This document shows positions 11,675 through 21,165 of a stretch of DNA of 64,000 nucleotides, piece by piece. The stretch is taken from positions 8,122,001 through 8,186,000 of the forward strand of contig NZ_CP107905.1 of assembly GCF_036014015.1 (NCBI RefSeq), in the 5' to 3' direction. Both the position numbers and the translations under genes were made by a program. How positions within the stretch are numbered: position 1 is the stretch's first letter; every line of letters begins with the position of its first letter. The notes under the pieces were generated by a model. It was not told the DNA's origin and ran no database searches. It worked only from the letters and a program-made list of their open reading frames with translations. The stretch is from Streptomyces sp. NBC_00457. Lineage in GTDB: Bacteria > Actinomycetota > Actinomycetes > Streptomycetales > Streptomycetaceae.

Positions 11675-12886
11675 ATGAAGACGATCGACGAACTCCTCGC
11701 CGAAGGCGTGGCCGGCCGGCGGGTCTTCGTCCGCGCCGACCTGAACGTCCCGCTCGACAGCGGCACCATCACCGACGACGGCCGTATCCGCGCCGTGCTG
11801 CCCACCGTGAAGGCCCTCGCGGACGCGGGCGCCAAGGTCGTCGTCGCCTCCCACCTGGGCCGCCCCAAGGGCGCCCCGGACCCCGCCTTCTCCCTCGCCA
11901 CCGCCGCCTCTCGCCTGGGTGAACTCCTGGGCAGGGGCGTGGCGTTCGCGACCGACACGGTCGGCGAATCCGCCACGTCCGTGGTCGCGGGCCTCCACGA
12001 CGGCGACGTCGCCGTCATCGAGAACCTGCGCTTCAACGCCGGCGAGACCGCCAAGGACGACGCCGAGCGCGGCGAGTTCGCCGACCGGCTGGCCGCCCTC
12101 GCGGACGTCTACGTCGGCGACGGCTTCGGCGCGGTCCACCGCAAGCACGCCTCCGTGTACGACCTCCCGGCGCGCCTGCCGCACTACGCCGGCTACCTCA
12201 TCGCCACCGAGGTAGGTGTCCTGAAGAAGCTCACCGAGGACGTCCAGCGGCCCTACGTCGTAGCGCTCGGGGGTTCCAAGGTCTCCGACAAACTCGCCGT
12301 CATTGACCAGCTGCTCGGCAAGGCGGACCGCCTCCTCATCGGTGGCGGCATGGTGTTCACCTTCCTCAAGGCCAAGGGCTACGAGGTCGGCGCCTCCCTC
12401 CTCCAGGAGGACCAGATCCCGGTCGTCCAGGAGTACATCGAGCGTGCGGAGAAGAGCGGCGTCGAGCTGGTACTCCCCGTCGACGTGGTGACCTCCACCG
12501 AGTTCCCGGACCTGAAGACCAAGGCGCCGGCGAACCCCAACACCGTCGCCGCGGACGCCATCCCCGCCGACCAGCTGGGCCTGGACATCGGTCCGCAGAC
12601 CCGCAAGCTGTACGCCTCGAAGCTCGCCGACGCCGCCACCGTCTTCTGGAACGGCCCCATGGGCGTCTTCGAGCACCCCGACTACGCGGAGGGCACCAAG
12701 GCGGTCGCCCAGGCCCTCCTCGACTCCCCGGGCTTCACGGTCGTCGGTGGTGGCGACTCCGCCGCCGCCGTCCGCATCCTGGGCTTCGACGAGACCGCAT
12801 TCGGCCACATCTCGACCGGTGGCGGCGCCTCCCTCGAATACCTCGAGGGCAAGACGCTCCCCGGCCTCGCCGCACTGGAGGACTGA
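11675..12886 (+). CDS. pgk: Phosphoglycerate kinase
   Basis: Transfers phosphate from 1,3-bisphosphoglycerate to ADP. The 403-residue two-domain kinase shows the N-domain substrate motif [23 protein letters not shown], and the C-domain nucleotide site [15 protein letters not shown] followed by [14 protein letters not shown]. Length and motifs are canonical. The tpiA ATG lies 6 bases past the stop, so pgk-tpiA is a tight transcription unit. Confidence 0.98.
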   Translation: MKTIDELLAEGVAGRRVFVRADLNVPLDSGTITDDGRIRAVLPTVKALADAGAKVVVASHLGRPKGAPDPAFSLATAASRLGELLGRGVAFATDTVGESATSVVAGLHDGDVAVIENLRFNAGETAKDDAERGEFADRLAALADVYVGDGFGAVHRKHASVYDLPARLPHYAGYLIATEVGVLKKLTEDVQRPYVVALGGSKVSDKLAVIDQLLGKADRLLIGGGMVFTFLKAKGYEVGASLLQEDQIPVVQEYIERAEKSGVELVLPVDVVTSTEFPDLKTKAPANPNTVAADAIPADQLGLDIGPQTRKLYASKLADAATVFWNGPMGVFEHPDYAEGTKAVAQALLDSPGFTVVGGGDSAAAVRILGFDETAFGHISTGGGASLEYLEGKTLPGLAALED

Positions 12887-12892
12887 CCCCGT

Positions 12893-13669
12893 ATGACCAC
12901 TCGTATGCCGCTGATGGCGGGCAACTGGAAGATGAACCTCAACCACCTCGAGGCCATCGCGCACGTCCAGAAGCTCGCCTTCGCCCTGGCCGACAAGGAC
13001 TACGAGGCCGTCGAGGTCGCCGTCCTGCCGCCCTTCACCGACCTGCGCTCCGTGCAGACGCTGGTCGACGGCGACAAGCTCAAGATCAGGTACGGCGCCC
13101 AGGACATCTCGGCGCATGACTCCGGTGCCTACACCGGCGAGATCTCCGGCCCGATGCTGGCCAAGCTGAAGTGCACGTACGTGGCGATCGGCCACAGCGA
13201 GCGCCGGCAGTACCACGCCGAGACCGACGAGATCGTGAACGCCAAGGTCAAGGCCGCCTACAAGCACGGCCTGACCCCGATCCTGTGCGTCGGCGAGGAG
13301 CTGGAGGTGCGCGAGGCGGGCAACCACGTCACGCACACGCTCGCCCAGGTCGAGGGCGGCCTCAAGGACCTCTCCGCCGAGCAGGCCGAGTCCGTCGTCA
13401 TCGCCTACGAGCCCGTCTGGGCCATCGGCACCGGCAAGGTCTGCGGCGCCGAGGACGCCCAGGAAGTCTGCGCCGCCATCCGCGGCAAGCTCGCCGAGCT
13501 GTACACCCAGGAGCTGGCCGACCAGGTCCGCATCCAGTACGGCGGCTCCGTCAAGTCGGGCAATGTCGCCGAGATCATGGCCCAGGCCGACATCGACGGC
13601 GCCCTGGTCGGCGGCGCCTCGCTGGACGCCGACGAGTTCGTCAAGATCGTGCGCTTCCGCGACCAGTGA
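12893..13669 (+). CDS. tpiA: Triosephosphate isomerase
   Basis: Interconverts dihydroxyacetone phosphate and glyceraldehyde-3-phosphate. The 258-residue TIM barrel has the N-terminal [11 protein letters not shown], catalytic His in [10 protein letters not shown], catalytic Glu in [13 protein letters not shown] with the flexible loop, and the phosphate-binding YGGSVKSGN and GALVGGASL. Co-transcription with pgk is expected from the 6-base gap. Confidence 0.98.
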   Translation: MTTRMPLMAGNWKMNLNHLEAIAHVQKLAFALADKDYEAVEVAVLPPFTDLRSVQTLVDGDKLKIRYGAQDISAHDSGAYTGEISGPMLAKLKCTYVAIGHSERRQYHAETDEIVNAKVKAAYKHGLTPILCVGEELEVREAGNHVTHTLAQVEGGLKDLSAEQAESVVIAYEPVWAIGTGKVCGAEDAQEVCAAIRGKLAELYTQELADQVRIQYGGSVKSGNVAEIMAQADIDGALVGGASLDADEFVKIVRFRDQ

Positions 13670-13714
13670 TTATCCAGTGAGTATGCGGTAGCGGCGGAAC
13701 GTCGTACCCTTGCG

Positions 13715-13740
13715 GGGGCACAGCCCGGTGGCTGTGCCCC
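13715..13740. terminator. Hairpin terminator after tpiA
   Basis: Perfect 11-bp stem GGGGCACAGCC / GGCTGTGCCCC (13715-13725, 13730-13740) with a 4-base loop, ahead of secG. Confidence 0.7.
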
Positions 13741-13776
13741 TGTCGTCCATCCAGATCCGAGGAAGTTGGTCCAGCC

Positions 13777-14013
13777 GTGGTTATGGGGTTCTCGATCGCC
13801 CTGATCGTGTTCAGCGGTCTGCTGATGCTGCTGGTGCTGATGCACAAGGGCAAGGGCGGTGGCCTCTCCGACATGTTCGGTGGCGGCATGCAGTCGTCCG
13901 TCGGAGGCTCCTCGGTCGCCGAGCGCAACCTCGACCGCATCACCTTGGTGGTCGGGCTGCTCTGGTTCGCGTGCATCGTTGTTCTCGGCCTTCTGATGAA
14001 GGTGAACAACTGA
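13777..14013 (+). CDS. secG: Preprotein translocase subunit SecG
   Basis: SecG is the small accessory subunit of the SecYEG protein-export channel. The 78-residue protein has two transmembrane segments (about residues 3-22 and 52-72) joined by a Gly-rich cytoplasmic loop (GKGGGLSDMFGGGM), the classic SecG arrangement. The GTG at 13777 gives an N-terminus that enters the membrane directly; GAGGAAG lies upstream. The position after tpiA is conserved in actinobacteria and many Firmicutes. Confidence 0.95.
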   Translation: MVMGFSIALIVFSGLLMLLVLMHKGKGGGLSDMFGGGMQSSVGGSSVAERNLDRITLVVGLLWFACIVVLGLLMKVNN

Positions 14014-14158
14014 TCGGCACGCACATTCCGTACGTAAGGCCCCATGTTCGGTACGCGCAGCTGAGCGCGGCCTATCATGGGGCTTGCGTCTAGGTGTGGG
14101 GGCTGTAACTCCAATCACTGGACGCGCGTTGGGCCTTACGTAGACTGAGGCGCTCGCA

Positions 14159-14185
14159 GCGAAGCGAAACGCCGACTCGCTTCGC
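14159..14185 (+). promoter_or_regulatory. Leader hairpin upstream of the RbpA-family gene
   Basis: Perfect 9-bp arms GCGAAGCGA (14159-14167) and TCGCTTCGC (14177-14185) end about 15 bases before the ribosome site GGGAG. A TAGACT hexamer at 14141-14146 could be the -10 element. If so, the hairpin sits at the 5' end of the mRNA, where it could affect stability or initiation. Confidence 0.4.
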
Positions 14186-14212
14186 GGCACCATCACGCAG
14201 GGAGTTACGACC

Positions 14213-14548
14213 GTGGCAAGTGGCAACGCGATCCGAGGAAGCCGGGTCGGGGCGGGGCCGATGGGCGAGGCCGAGCGGGGCGAGTCCGCGCCCCGGCTGC
14301 GCATCTCCTTCTGGTGCTCCAACGGGCACGAGACGCAGCCCAGCTTCGCCAGCGACGCGCAGGTCCCCGATACCTGGGACTGCCCGCGCTGCGGGTTCCC
14401 CGCAGGACAGGACCGGGACAACCCGCCGGACCCGCCGCGCACCGAGCCGTACAAGACGCATCTCGCGTATGTACGGGAGCGGCGCAGCGATGCGGACGGC
14501 GAGGCGATCCTCGCCGAGGCACTCGCCAAACTGCGGGGCGAAATCTAG
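14213..14548 (+). CDS. RNA polymerase-binding protein, RbpA family (RbpB-like paralogue)
   Basis: RbpA proteins bind the principal sigma factor and the RNA polymerase beta subunit and help open-complex formation; RbpA itself contributes to basal rifampicin tolerance. This 111-residue product has the family layout: N-terminal tail NAIRGSRVGAGPM, a core zinc-ribbon-like segment with Cys residues in FWCSNGHETQ and WDCPRCGFP, a basic linker, and a C-terminal sigma-interaction helix (RTEPYKTHLAYVRERRS). Its sequence differs from the canonical RbpA I recall for S. coelicolor, so it is more likely the RbpB paralogue. The GTG at 14213 follows GGGAG. Confidence 0.85.
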   Translation: MASGNAIRGSRVGAGPMGEAERGESAPRLRISFWCSNGHETQPSFASDAQVPDTWDCPRCGFPAGQDRDNPPDPPRTEPYKTHLAYVRERRSDADGEAILAEALAKLRGEI

Positions 14549-14558
14549 GAGTTGAGAA

Positions 14559-14588
14559 CCGGCCGGGTACCGAGAGGAGCCCGGCCGG
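14559..14588. terminator. Hairpin after the RbpA-family gene
   Basis: Arms CCGGCCGGG (14559-14567) and CCCGGCCGG (14580-14588), 12-base loop, 10 bases after the stop codon. Confidence 0.6.
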
Positions 14589-14681
14589 AGCTGTTTGCGG
14601 GCCGCCGGGCCCCCGCTCCCGGGCCGATTGTCAGTGGTGCCCTCTACGGTTTGTGCATCGGGCGAATCGTGAGGGGGAGAC

Positions 14682-15950
14682 GTGGCGACGGTCGTGACGG
14701 GGGACGGGTGTGCGCCGGCGTGGCGCGGGGGGTTCGGGCGGCTGTGGAGCGCCGCCGTGCTCTCCAGTTTCGGTGACGCGCTGCGTACGGCCGCACTGCC
14801 GCTGCTCGCCGCGACGCTGACCGACCGGCCGATGCTGATCGCCGCGGTGACCGCGTGCGGTTATCTGCCCTGGATCGTCTTCGGGTTGCTGGGCGGCGCC
14901 GTCGCCGACCGCGTGGACCAGCGGCGCGCGATGTGGATGGTCGAAGCGGTACGAGGGCTGCTGGTCGCTTCCTTCGCGGCTGCCGTGGCTCTCGGACACG
15001 CCTCGATCGCCCTGCTGATCGCGCTGGCCTTCGCTCTGACCACCCTCCAGACCCTCTTCGACAACGCGTCGACGGCCCTGCTCCCCGCCCTGGTGGACCG
15101 CGCGGCACTCGGCAGCGCGAACGCGCGTCTGATGACCGGACAGCGTCTCGCCGGCGGTCTGCTGGGCGCGCCGGTCGTGCCCCTGCTGATCGCGGCCGGG
15201 GCGGCGGCGCCCTTCGCGGCCGACGCGGTCACCTATCTGGTGGCGGCCGCGCTGGTCGCCACCCTGCGGACCGCCCCGCCCGAGCGGAAACCCAGACCGG
15301 CGGGCAGCACCCTGCGCCGGGAGATCGTGGAGGGGCTGCGCACCCTGTGGCGGGACCGGGCCCTGCGCGGCCTGTGCGCCGCCACCGCCCTGTGCAACAT
15401 CGGCATGGGCGCCCTCATCGCCACGCTGGTGCTCCTGGTGACGGGCTGGCTGGACGCGGGCACCACGGGATACGCGGTCGCCATGACGGCGTACACGGTC
15501 GGCAGCCTGGCCGGCGGAGTGGCCGGGGGACCGTTGACCGCCCTGGTGGGGCGGGTCCGCGGGGTGCTGCTCGCCGGCACTGTGCAGATCGGCGCGCTCG
15601 TGGTGATGGGCTCGGTGCGCAGCCTCGTCGGGCTGGCCGCGGCGCTGGCCGTGTTCGGGTTCATGGGGATGGTGTGGAACGTCAACACCACGACGCTGAT
15701 GCAACAGCGCAGTCCCGCCGAACTGCTGGGCCGGGTCAGTTCCGCCTTCCGCACGGTCGGGGTCGCCGGGGCACCGCTGGGCGCCCTGCTCGGCGGAGCC
15801 GTCGCCACCACCTGGGGACTGAACACCCCGCCCCTGCTCGCGGCCGCCTTCTTCGTCCTGTCCGTCACCGCGCTGATACCCGCGCTCAAGGTGAACGTAC
15901 TTGTTGTTGCACCGCACGACGACACCACGACAGCTCACGTCACACGCTGA
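14682..15950 (+). CDS. MFS transporter
   Basis: A 422-residue major facilitator with 12 predicted hydrophobic spans. The N-terminus WRGGFGRLWSAAVLSSFGDA and the loop GAVADRVDQRRAMW after TM2 carry the MFS motif-A pattern typical of the enterobactin-exporter-like subfamily. Substrate unknown; drug or metabolite export is the family norm. The GTG at 14682 follows GAGGGGGAGA. It is flanked by the RbpA-family gene and pgi, each apparently separately transcribed. Confidence 0.9.
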   Translation: MATVVTGDGCAPAWRGGFGRLWSAAVLSSFGDALRTAALPLLAATLTDRPMLIAAVTACGYLPWIVFGLLGGAVADRVDQRRAMWMVEAVRGLLVASFAAAVALGHASIALLIALAFALTTLQTLFDNASTALLPALVDRAALGSANARLMTGQRLAGGLLGAPVVPLLIAAGAAAPFAADAVTYLVAAALVATLRTAPPERKPRPAGSTLRREIVEGLRTLWRDRALRGLCAATALCNIGMGALIATLVLLVTGWLDAGTTGYAVAMTAYTVGSLAGGVAGGPLTALVGRVRGVLLAGTVQIGALVVMGSVRSLVGLAAALAVFGFMGMVWNVNTTTLMQQRSPAELLGRVSSAFRTVGVAGAPLGALLGGAVATTWGLNTPPLLAAAFFVLSVTALIPALKVNVLVVAPHDDTTTAHVTR

Positions 15951-16023
15951 TCAACTAGGTTGGGACCGGCAGCGGGGCAAGGTACGCAGGCAGGACAGGT
16001 AGGAAAGAAGGCTGAAGTCCGAG

Positions 16024-17679
16024 ATGAACGCAGAAAGCCGTACCCGGCTCAACCAGACGCCCGAGTGGACCGCGCTGGCCAAGCACCGCGAGGAACTCGG
16101 CGAGGTGCAGCTGCGCGAGCTGTTCGCCGCCGACCCCGGCCGCGGCTCCGGCTACACGCTCCAGGTCGGCGACCTGTATGTCGACTACTCCAAGCACCTC
16201 GTCACCGACGAGACGCTGCGGCTGCTGCGTGAGCTGGCCGCCGCCACGGATGTGTTCGGCCTCCGGGACGCCATGTTCCGCGGCGAGAAGATCAACACCA
16301 CCGAGAACCGCGCCGTGCTGCACACCGCGCTGCGCGCGCGGCGGGACGCGGTCATCGAGGTCGACGGGGAGAACGTGGTCCCCGGTGTGCACGCAGTCCT
16401 CGACAGGATGGCCGACTTCGCCGAGCGGGTCCGTTCCGGCGCCTGGACCGGCCACACCGGCAAGCGCATCAAGAACGTGGTCAACATCGGCATCGGCGGC
16501 TCCGACCTCGGCCCGGCGATGGCGTACGAGGTGCTGCGCAGCTTCACCGACCGCGACCTGACGGTCCGCTTCGTGTCGAACGTGGACGGGGCCGACCTGC
16601 ACGAGGCCATCCGTGACCTGGATGCCGCGGAGACGCTGTTCATCATCGCCTCCAAGACGTTCACCACGATCGAGACGATCACCAACGCCACCTCGGCCCG
16701 CAACTGGCTGCTGGGTGAGCTGAAGGCCGGTCAGGAAGCCGTCGCCAAGCACTTCGTGGCGCTGTCGACCAACGCCGAGAAGGTCTCCGGCTTCGGTATC
16801 GACACGGCCAACATGTTCGAGTTCTGGGACTGGGTCGGCGGACGCTACTCGTACGACTCGGCGATCGGCCTGTCCCTGATGATCGCCATCGGGCCGGACC
16901 GGTTCCGGGAGATGCTCGACGGGTTCCGGCTCGTCGACGAGCACTTCCGGAGCGCGCCCGCCGACGCCAACGTGCCGCTGCTGCTGGGCCTGTTGGGCAT
17001 CTGGTACGGCAACTTCCACGACGCCCAGTCGCATGCGGTGCTGCCCTACAGCCACTACCTGTCCAAGTTCACCGCCTACTTGCAGCAGCTGGACATGGAG
17101 TCCAACGGCAAGTACGTCGGACGGGACGGTCTTCCGGTGGAGTGGCAGACCGGGCCGGTCGTCTGGGGCACGCCCGGCACCAACGGGCAGCACGCCTACT
17201 ACCAGCTGATCCACCAGGGCACGAAGATGATCCCGGCCGACTTCATCGGCTTCGCCGAGCCGGTCGCCGAGCTGAGTGACGAACTGGGGGCGCAGCACGA
17301 CCTGTTGATGGCGAACTTCTTCGCCCAGACGCAGGCGCTGGCCTTCGGCAAGACGCCTCAGGAGGTGCGTGCGGAGGGTGTGCCCGAGGAGCTGGTGGCG
17401 CACAAGACGTTCCTGGGCAACCACCCGACGACCACCATCCTCGCGCGCGAGCTGACCCCGTCGGTGCTCGGCCAGCTGATCGCGCTGTATGAGCACAAGG
17501 TGTTCGTGCAGGGCGCCGTCTGGAACATCGACTCCTTCGACCAGTGGGGCGTCGAACTCGGCAAGGTCCTCGCCAAGCGCGTCGAGCCCGCACTGACCGA
17601 GGGCGCGGACGTGCCGGGCCTGGACGCGTCCAGCAAGGCGCTGGTCGCTAAGTACCGGGAGCTGCGCGGCCGGCAGTGA
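16024..17679 (+). CDS. pgi: Glucose-6-phosphate isomerase
   Basis: Interconverts glucose-6-phosphate and fructose-6-phosphate, joining glycolysis to the pentose-phosphate operon at 29469-36203. The 551-residue protein has the SIS-fold signatures [17 protein letters not shown] and the conserved [10 protein letters not shown], the catalytic Glu in QLDMESNGK, and the second signature [14 protein letters not shown]. The ATG at 16024 fits the usual N-terminus ([14 protein letters not shown]). Confidence 0.98.
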   Translation: MNAESRTRLNQTPEWTALAKHREELGEVQLRELFAADPGRGSGYTLQVGDLYVDYSKHLVTDETLRLLRELAAATDVFGLRDAMFRGEKINTTENRAVLHTALRARRDAVIEVDGENVVPGVHAVLDRMADFAERVRSGAWTGHTGKRIKNVVNIGIGGSDLGPAMAYEVLRSFTDRDLTVRFVSNVDGADLHEAIRDLDAAETLFIIASKTFTTIETITNATSARNWLLGELKAGQEAVAKHFVALSTNAEKVSGFGIDTANMFEFWDWVGGRYSYDSAIGLSLMIAIGPDRFREMLDGFRLVDEHFRSAPADANVPLLLGLLGIWYGNFHDAQSHAVLPYSHYLSKFTAYLQQLDMESNGKYVGRDGLPVEWQTGPVVWGTPGTNGQHAYYQLIHQGTKMIPADFIGFAEPVAELSDELGAQHDLLMANFFAQTQALAFGKTPQEVRAEGVPEELVAHKTFLGNHPTTTILARELTPSVLGQLIALYEHKVFVQGAVWNIDSFDQWGVELGKVLAKRVEPALTEGADVPGLDASSKALVAKYRELRGRQ

Positions 17680-17689
17680 CCGCGATGCG

Positions 17690-17720
17690 GGAAGCGGACG
17701 GCGCGCGGCCGTCCGCTTCC
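17690..17720. terminator. Bidirectional terminator between pgi and the ABC permease
   Basis: Perfect 13-bp arms 17690-17702 and 17708-17720 (GGAAGCGGACGGC and complement) with a 5-base loop, between two convergent genes. Confidence 0.75.
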
Positions 17721-17744
17721 GCCGAGCCGGCTGCCGCCGCGGCC

Positions 17745-20027
17745 CTACGCCACGGCGCTCAGGGTGTCGGCGAGTCGGCGGCCGGCCGCGCGGGCCGCGG
17801 GCAGGGCGGCGAGAGCGGCGGCGCCCACCACGGCGGCCGCGCCGAACAGCACCAGGAGTACGGGCGACGGACCCTGAGCTATGCCGGCGCCGATGCCGCT
17901 GGATCTGCCCTGGGCGTCGATGAGCCAGTGCGCGAGGGGCAGCCCCAGCGCTGTGCCGAGGAGGACCGCGGCCAGGGCGGTGCAGGCGGTGGCCGTGACG
18001 GTGACGGCGGTGATCTGCCGCGGGGTCAGGCCGACGGCCTTGAGCGCCAGCAGATCCCGCTCACCCTCGCGGACGGAGCCGCCGATCACGGTCAGCAGTT
18101 CCACGATCCCGATCAGCGCGAGAACGCCGATCAACGCGAGCACGACTCCGCGCAGCGATGACAGCCCGTCCGCCGGATTCGGCACGGCGTGCACGTCCAG
18201 GTGCCCGCGCGCGGCGGTGGCCAGGTCGCCCGCGACCTCGCGGGGGGCTGTGCCCGGCTGGAGGCGCAGCTGGTAGAGCGTGGGGCGCAGCCCGGGGTCG
18301 TTCTCACGGAGGGTGTCGAGCGAGGTGGAGATGACCCGGCCGGCGTTGTCCGGCTCGATGCTGCGGCCCACGATGTGCAGGATCTGCGGTTGGTCGCCCA
18401 CGGTCATCCGCACCCAGTCGCCGACGCGCACGTCCAGCAGATCGAGCAGCCCCTGCCCGGCCACCGCTTCGTCCCGGCCGTGCGCCGGGCGGCCCTCGGC
18501 CAGGGCGTACGGGTAGGGGTCCTGGCGGGTGCCGAGACCACGCAGGGCGATCGTGGCCGTCTGGCCCGGCACCAGGGCCGCCACCTCGACGCCCGGGTGG
18601 GCGGCGGCGATCCGCGAGTCGCGGTCGAGGAGGGCTCGGACGTCACGGTCGCCGACCTCGCCGTCGGGGCGGACGGTGAGCGCGGCGGCGAGGCCGACCT
18701 GGTCGGGCCTGCTGTGGAAGCGGTCGATGGTGGTCCAGGCGCTCATCGCCACCACGATCAGCAGCAGGGGCAGTGCGAGGCGGGCGACGGTGGCCGGTGT
18801 CCGTGGCCGGCGGGGGAATGCCTTGTGCCAGCCCAGGACCAGGGCCGGCGGCAGCCGCAGCCCGAGCGCCCCGCGCGCCAGACCCGACAGCCGGCCGGCG
18901 GCCGGCGCTGCGGTCCGCGGCACGGGCACCGGGGACACACGTCCCGCTCGCCAGGCCGCGAGCCCGGTGGTCGCGGCGATGAACAGCACGGCGCCCACCG
19001 GTATCGCGAGCAGCGCGGCGGTGTGCCCCGGCAGCCCCTGCCACACGCCGACCGCGTCACCGAGCCGGCCCGGGATCCGGCGTCCCAGCGCCTGGGTGAG
19101 CGCCGCCGCGGTCACCGCGCCGAGCAGGGCGTAGGCGACGTGCTGGAACAGGAAGACGCGGACGACCTGGCCGGGCGTGAAGCCGATCGCCTTCAGTACC
19201 GAGATGTCGCGCAGATGGCCCCGGATGCGGGTGCCGATCGCCCCGTGCACGGCGAGTCCTGCGGCGAGCAGCGCGCCGAGTCCGAACAGACCGAGCACCT
19301 GGCCCAGGAGCCGGGTGTCGCCCTGCGCTTCGGACCGGGCCTGCTGCCAGGTGGTGACCTCGCTGACCGCGCCGGCGCCGAGCACGGTGACGGCGCGCTG
19401 GACGGCGTAGTCCGTTTCGTCCGGGTCCGCCAGGCGCAGTCCGGTCACCTCGCCGTCCGGGGCGCGCACGGCGGACGGTAGCGCCCATACGAGTCCGGCG
19501 CGCTCGCCGGGGCGGTAGCGCGGCTCGGCGCTGTCGGCGATCCCGGCGACGGTCAGCGTGCGTGCGGTGCCGGGCAGGGCGAGGACGTCACCGGGCTCGG
19601 CGAGCAGGGCGCGGGCCAGGCGGCTCTCCAGCACCACGCCGTCGGGGTGTGCGCCGTCCAGCCAGCGGCCGGAGGTGAGGAGTGGGCGGCCGATGGCGGG
19701 CCGGGCGGCCGTGCCGCGCAGCTCGACGGAGGCGCGCACACCGCGGGAGGCGAGAGTGGCCGACTCGGTCGGGTAGGGGCCGGCGACGGACTCGACGCCG
19801 TCCAGCGCCGCGAGTTCGCGTGCGTCGGCGGAGGGGCCGGTGTGGATCCACACATGCGCGTCCCGCGACTGTGCGAACACGCGCTGCCAGGGGTTGGTCG
19901 CGTAGCCGAAGAGCGCCGTCGCAAGAAGCAGCGAGACGACGACTCCGGCGGTGGCGAGCACGATGAACAGTGCCTCGCCGCGGTGTGTGCGCAGATCGGA
20001 GTGCACCCAGCGCAGGGTTGCTCGCAT
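17745..20027 (-). CDS. ABC transporter permease, FtsX/MacB type
   Basis: About 761 residues with two FtsX-type modules, each pairing extracytoplasmic domain and hydrophobic spans. Recognisable pieces include the long extracellular loop after TM1 (FGYATNPWQRVFAQSRDAHV), VLKAIGFTPGQVVRVFL, and near the C-terminus LLALKAVGLTPRQITAV. Such permeases work with a LolD/MacB-type ATPase, here the gene at 20416-21165, in export or mechanotransmission. The ATG at 20027 is chosen because GAGAGG lies 7 bases upstream and MRATLRWVHSDLRTHRGEA is the usual N-terminus; an upstream start at 20099 lies in repeat sequence. Confidence 0.9.
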   Translation of the reverse strand: MRATLRWVHSDLRTHRGEALFIVLATAGVVVSLLLATALFGYATNPWQRVFAQSRDAHVWIHTGPSADARELAALDGVESVAGPYPTESATLASRGVRASVELRGTAARPAIGRPLLTSGRWLDGAHPDGVVLESRLARALLAEPGDVLALPGTARTLTVAGIADSAEPRYRPGERAGLVWALPSAVRAPDGEVTGLRLADPDETDYAVQRAVTVLGAGAVSEVTTWQQARSEAQGDTRLLGQVLGLFGLGALLAAGLAVHGAIGTRIRGHLRDISVLKAIGFTPGQVVRVFLFQHVAYALLGAVTAAALTQALGRRIPGRLGDAVGVWQGLPGHTAALLAIPVGAVLFIAATTGLAAWRAGRVSPVPVPRTAAPAAGRLSGLARGALGLRLPPALVLGWHKAFPRRPRTPATVARLALPLLLIVVAMSAWTTIDRFHSRPDQVGLAAALTVRPDGEVGDRDVRALLDRDSRIAAAHPGVEVAALVPGQTATIALRGLGTRQDPYPYALAEGRPAHGRDEAVAGQGLLDLLDVRVGDWVRMTVGDQPQILHIVGRSIEPDNAGRVISTSLDTLRENDPGLRPTLYQLRLQPGTAPREVAGDLATAARGHLDVHAVPNPADGLSSLRGVVLALIGVLALIGIVELLTVIGGSVREGERDLLALKAVGLTPRQITAVTVTATACTALAAVLLGTALGLPLAHWLIDAQGRSSGIGAGIAQGPSPVLLVLFGAAAVVGAAALAALPAARAAGRRLADTLSAVA

Positions 20028-20032
20028 GGGCG

Positions 20033-20410
20033 TCAGCCTCTCGAGCCGGGTGCGGCGGGGCGGCTGAACCGAGGGTTCCGCGGGGCCGGATGTCCGCACC
20101 TGGGTGCGCCGGGGTGGCTGTGGTGGGGCCGGGGTGTCCGCAGGGTCGGTCGTCTCGGATCGAGTGCGCTGGGGTGGCTGTGGTGGGGCCGGGGTATTCG
20201 CAGGGTCGGCCGTCCTGGCTCGTGTGTGCCTGGGCGGTCGTGGCTGTGACGGGCGATCTGCGGGGCTGGGTCTCCGGGCTCGTGTGCGTCAGAGCCGCCG
20301 TGGCTGCGTCGGGTGATCCGCAGGACCGCCTGCCCCGGCTCGTGTGCGCCTGGGCGGGTCGGCGCCAGTTTGCCGTACGCCGCTTCCTCGTACACCGAAT
20401 CGTCGTACAC
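20033..20410 (-). CDS. Repeat-built ORF (125 aa, His/Pro/Arg-rich) between ABC ATPase and permease
   Basis: A GTG at 20410, five bases after the ATPase stop, opens a frame running to 20033, six bases before the permease ATG, so it fills the interval exactly. The product starts VYDDSVYEEAAYGKL and then consists of about five 20-residue units of the pattern HEPG-x3-LRI-x-R-x-SH. The DNA is a 60-bp tandem repeat. Whether it is a real protein or an open linker kept in frame because the period is a multiple of three cannot be decided here. No known domain. Confidence 0.4.
   Translation of the reverse strand: MYDDSVYEEAAYGKLAPTRPGAHEPGQAVLRITRRSHGGSDAHEPGDPAPQIARHSHDRPGTHEPGRPTLRIPRPHHSHPSALDPRRPTLRTPRPHHSHPGAPRCGHPAPRNPRFSRPAAPGSRG
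20050..20370. repeat. 60-bp tandem repeat array, about five copies
   Basis: Units begin at about 20104, 20164, 20224 and 20284, with degenerate partial units at 20050 and 20344. Each plus-strand unit starts GTGCGCCKGGG and has GGCTGTGGTGGGGCC in its most similar copies; the first two full copies are nearly identical and the outer ones more diverged. The array lies inside the ABC exporter operon. Confidence 0.85.
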
Positions 20411-20415
20411 CGCGG

Positions 20416-21165
20416 TCAGTCCTTCAGCTCCAGCACCCCGGACGTGCCGACTCGGCGCGACGGTGTGCCGGTCAGTTGCGCGTCGTCCGCGATCCGTCCG
20501 TCGAAGAAGCTGATGACCCGGTCCGCGGCGCTGGCCAGCCGGGCGTCGTGGGTGACCAGCACGATCGTCTGGCCGCGCTGGTGGAAGCGGGAGAGCAGCC
20601 GCATGACCTCACGGGTGCCCCGGCTGTCCAGGCTGCCCGCGGGTTCGTCCGCCAGCAGCAGCGGCGGATGGTTGACCAGGGCGCGGGCCAGCGCGACCCG
20701 CTGCTGCTCACCGCCGGACAGCTCGCCCGGCATGCTGCGCTCCTTGCCGGCCAGCCCCAGCTCGTCCAGCAGCGCCTCCCGCTCGGCCCGCGCACGCTTC
20801 GGCGGCGTCCCGGCGAGGAGCGCGGGCAGCTCGACGTTGTCCGCGACGGAGAGGTTGGAGACCAGGTTGAAGAACTGGAACACGATCCCGATGCGCCGGC
20901 GCCGTGCCACGGCCCAGCGTGCCTCGGTGTAGGAGTCCGTGCACTCGCCGTCCAGCCAGATGCTGCCGTCATCCGGCCGTTGCAGCCCTCCGAGCAGATG
21001 CAGCAGCGTCGACTTGCCGGCGCCGGACGGGCCGGTGACGGCCACGAACTCGCCCCGCGTCACACACAGATCGACCCCGCGCACGGCATGTGCCGGGGCA
21101 CCCTCGCCATGGTGCGTCTTGACCAGGCCCTCGGCGCGCAGCAGAGGAGTGGGGCTCTCGCTCAC
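20416..21165 (-). CDS. ABC transporter ATP-binding protein, LolD/MacB type
   Basis: A 249-residue ATPase with Walker A TGPSGAGKSTLLHLLGG, signature LSGGEQQRVALARAL and Walker B LLLADEPAGSLDS, followed by the switch His in VTHDARLA. DEPAGSLD is typical of the MacB/LolD/FtsE class that partners FtsX-type permeases, here the gene at 17745-20027. It overlaps the upstream padR gene by four bases (ATGA), so PadR, ATPase and permease form one operon. Confidence 0.94.
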   Translation of the reverse strand: MSESPTPLLRAEGLVKTHHGEGAPAHAVRGVDLCVTRGEFVAVTGPSGAGKSTLLHLLGGLQRPDDGSIWLDGECTDSYTEARWAVARRRRIGIVFQFFNLVSNLSVADNVELPALLAGTPPKRARAEREALLDELGLAGKERSMPGELSGGEQQRVALARALVNHPPLLLADEPAGSLDSRGTREVMRLLSRFHQRGQTIVLVTHDARLASAADRVISFFDGRIADDAQLTGTPSRRVGTSGVLELKD

